Shown here piece after piece: positions 12,241 to 12,544 of a stretch of 12,544 nucleotides of DNA (its first letter is position 1; each line of letters starts with the position of its first letter). The translations under genes and the position numbers were made by a program. Location: the NCBI GenBank assembly GCA_023396535.1, contig JAEWWD010000260.1, positions 1 through 12,544 on the forward strand, read 5' to 3'. This DNA comes from Bacillota bacterium (GTDB lineage Bacteria > Bacillota > Clostridia > Christensenellales > CAG-138). The notes under the pieces are model-generated. The model ran no database searches. It was not told the DNA's origin and saw nothing but the letters and a program-made list of their open reading frames with translations.

Positions 12241-12369
12241 ATGGAATCATATATATACCATTGGCCATCCTGTTCAGCGTCGGTTTTATCCCGGCTGCAA
12301 ATGCCCGGGCTGTTGACTTGCGCCGCTTCGGTCTTATATGATACGTATAAGAATTATGATGCCGGGTAA
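12241..12369 (+). CDS. Possible 42-residue small ORF
   Basis: ATG 12241 follows AGAAGGG (12230-12236) with a 4-nt gap, and the frame ends at TAA 12367, 20 nt before the first ATG of the TIGR04076 gene. The peptide begins MESYIYHWPSC and resembles nothing I recognise. The predicted promoter of the next gene lies inside it, which argues against coding. It may be chance. Confidence 0.15.
   Translation: MESYIYHWPSCSASVLSRLQMPGLLTCAASVLYDTYKNYDAG
12313..12342 (+). promoter_or_regulatory. Promoter of the TIGR04076 gene
   Basis: TTGACT (12313-12318) and TATGAT (12337-12342) are 18 bp apart, each matching consensus at 5 of 6. Transcription would begin near 12349, about 40 nt before the start codon. 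Confidence 0.7.
12333..12351. promoter_or_regulatory. 19-bp operator-like dyad over the -10
   Basis: CTTATA-N7-TATAAG is a perfect dyad that covers the -10 element and runs to the predicted transcription start, with a second palindrome, ATACGTAT, inside it. Repressor occupancy here would block the promoter. The regulator is not identified. Confidence 0.45.
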
Positions 12370-12389
12370 AGCAGATATGGGGGTATATG

Positions 12390-12544
12390 ATGAAGAAAGT
12401 CAAAATCACCGTGCTGGAAGCGAAATTCTACGAGGATCTGGTGGCGCAATACGGCGCGCCCGGACTGGGCCCCTGTCCTTACCATTACGCCGGGCAGGAA
12501 TTCATCAGCGAGGGCGGTAAAAAACCGGAGGGACTGTGCGGCGG
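12390..12544 (+). CDS. TIGR04076 family protein, 3'-truncated
   Basis: The frame runs off the right end after 51 codons. The start is taken as the second of two tandem ATGs because GGGGG (12379-12383) is 6 nt before it; ATG 12387 is the alternative. MKKVKITVLEAKF, YGAPGLGPCPYHYAGQEF and KPEGLC are the N-terminal marks of the small TIGR04076 proteins of unknown function, common in anaerobic bacteria and archaea. The family is usually short (roughly 90-110 residues), so about half is visible. It has its own promoter and is divergent from the btpA-like operon. Confidence 0.8.
   Translation, partial: MKKVKITVLEAKFYEDLVAQYGAPGLGPCPYHYAGQEFISEGGKKPEGLCG

Overview
The window looks like a chromosomal stretch from a G+C-rich, low-oxygen member of the Firmicutes, probably class Clostridia. 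The reasons are strong GGAGG-type ribosome binding sites, use of GTG and TTG starts, compact sigma-A promoters of the extended -10 type, a LysM + GH18 protein of the spore-cortex SleL/YaaH type, and a CCG-domain protein and a TIGR04076 protein of kinds common in anaerobes. The taxon is an inference; no rRNA or tRNA is present. Both ends cut genes: a CstA carbon-starvation transporter on the left and a TIGR04076 protein on the right.

Layout, left to right. 3-1604 (+) is a 5'-truncated CstA transporter. 1618-1882 is a dense array of palindromes (array A). 1949-3067 (+) is a LysM/GH18 SleL-like protein with an altered catalytic motif. 3226-4260 (+) is a three-domain Ada methyltransferase/activator, followed with tight coupling by a CCG-domain cysteine-rich protein (4281-4937 +). 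A LysR regulator (4963-5862 -) faces away from an MFS transporter (5972-7240 +). A bidirectional terminator separates the MFS gene from a CDP-alcohol phosphatidyltransferase (7323-7862 -). That gene is divergent from an aldo-keto reductase plus VOC/glyoxalase-like operon (7998-9186 +). 9221-9443 is a second palindrome array (array B). Finally a minus-strand operon runs BtpA/SgcQ-like protein (12104-11292), HAD phosphatase (11132-10359), DeoR regulator (10289-9486), and the start of a TIGR04076 gene runs off the right end (+).

How the genes work together. Ada and the CCG protein form one alkylation-responsive or redox unit with an extended -10 promoter and an Ada-box-like site. The LysR/MFS pair is a classic divergent regulator/transporter unit. 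The aldo-keto reductase and VOC protein form a two-gene operon that fits detoxification of reactive carbonyls. BtpA-HAD-DeoR resembles sugar-phosphate catabolic modules such as E. coli sgc, but lacks a transporter or kinase here.

The least explained material is the two intergenic palindrome arrays, about 7.5 kb apart. They share an identical 33-bp perfect hairpin, the same flanking tract next to a GCCGCCC/GGGCGGC hairpin, a GCCGCCC-type hairpin at both outer ends (in A the right-hand one keeps only the GCCC/GGGC part), and a further hairpin with the same loop but a different stem. They look like two members of a dispersed composite palindromic repeat family. A second noteworthy structure is a 10-bp-phased A/T repeat directly upstream of the btpA-operon promoter.
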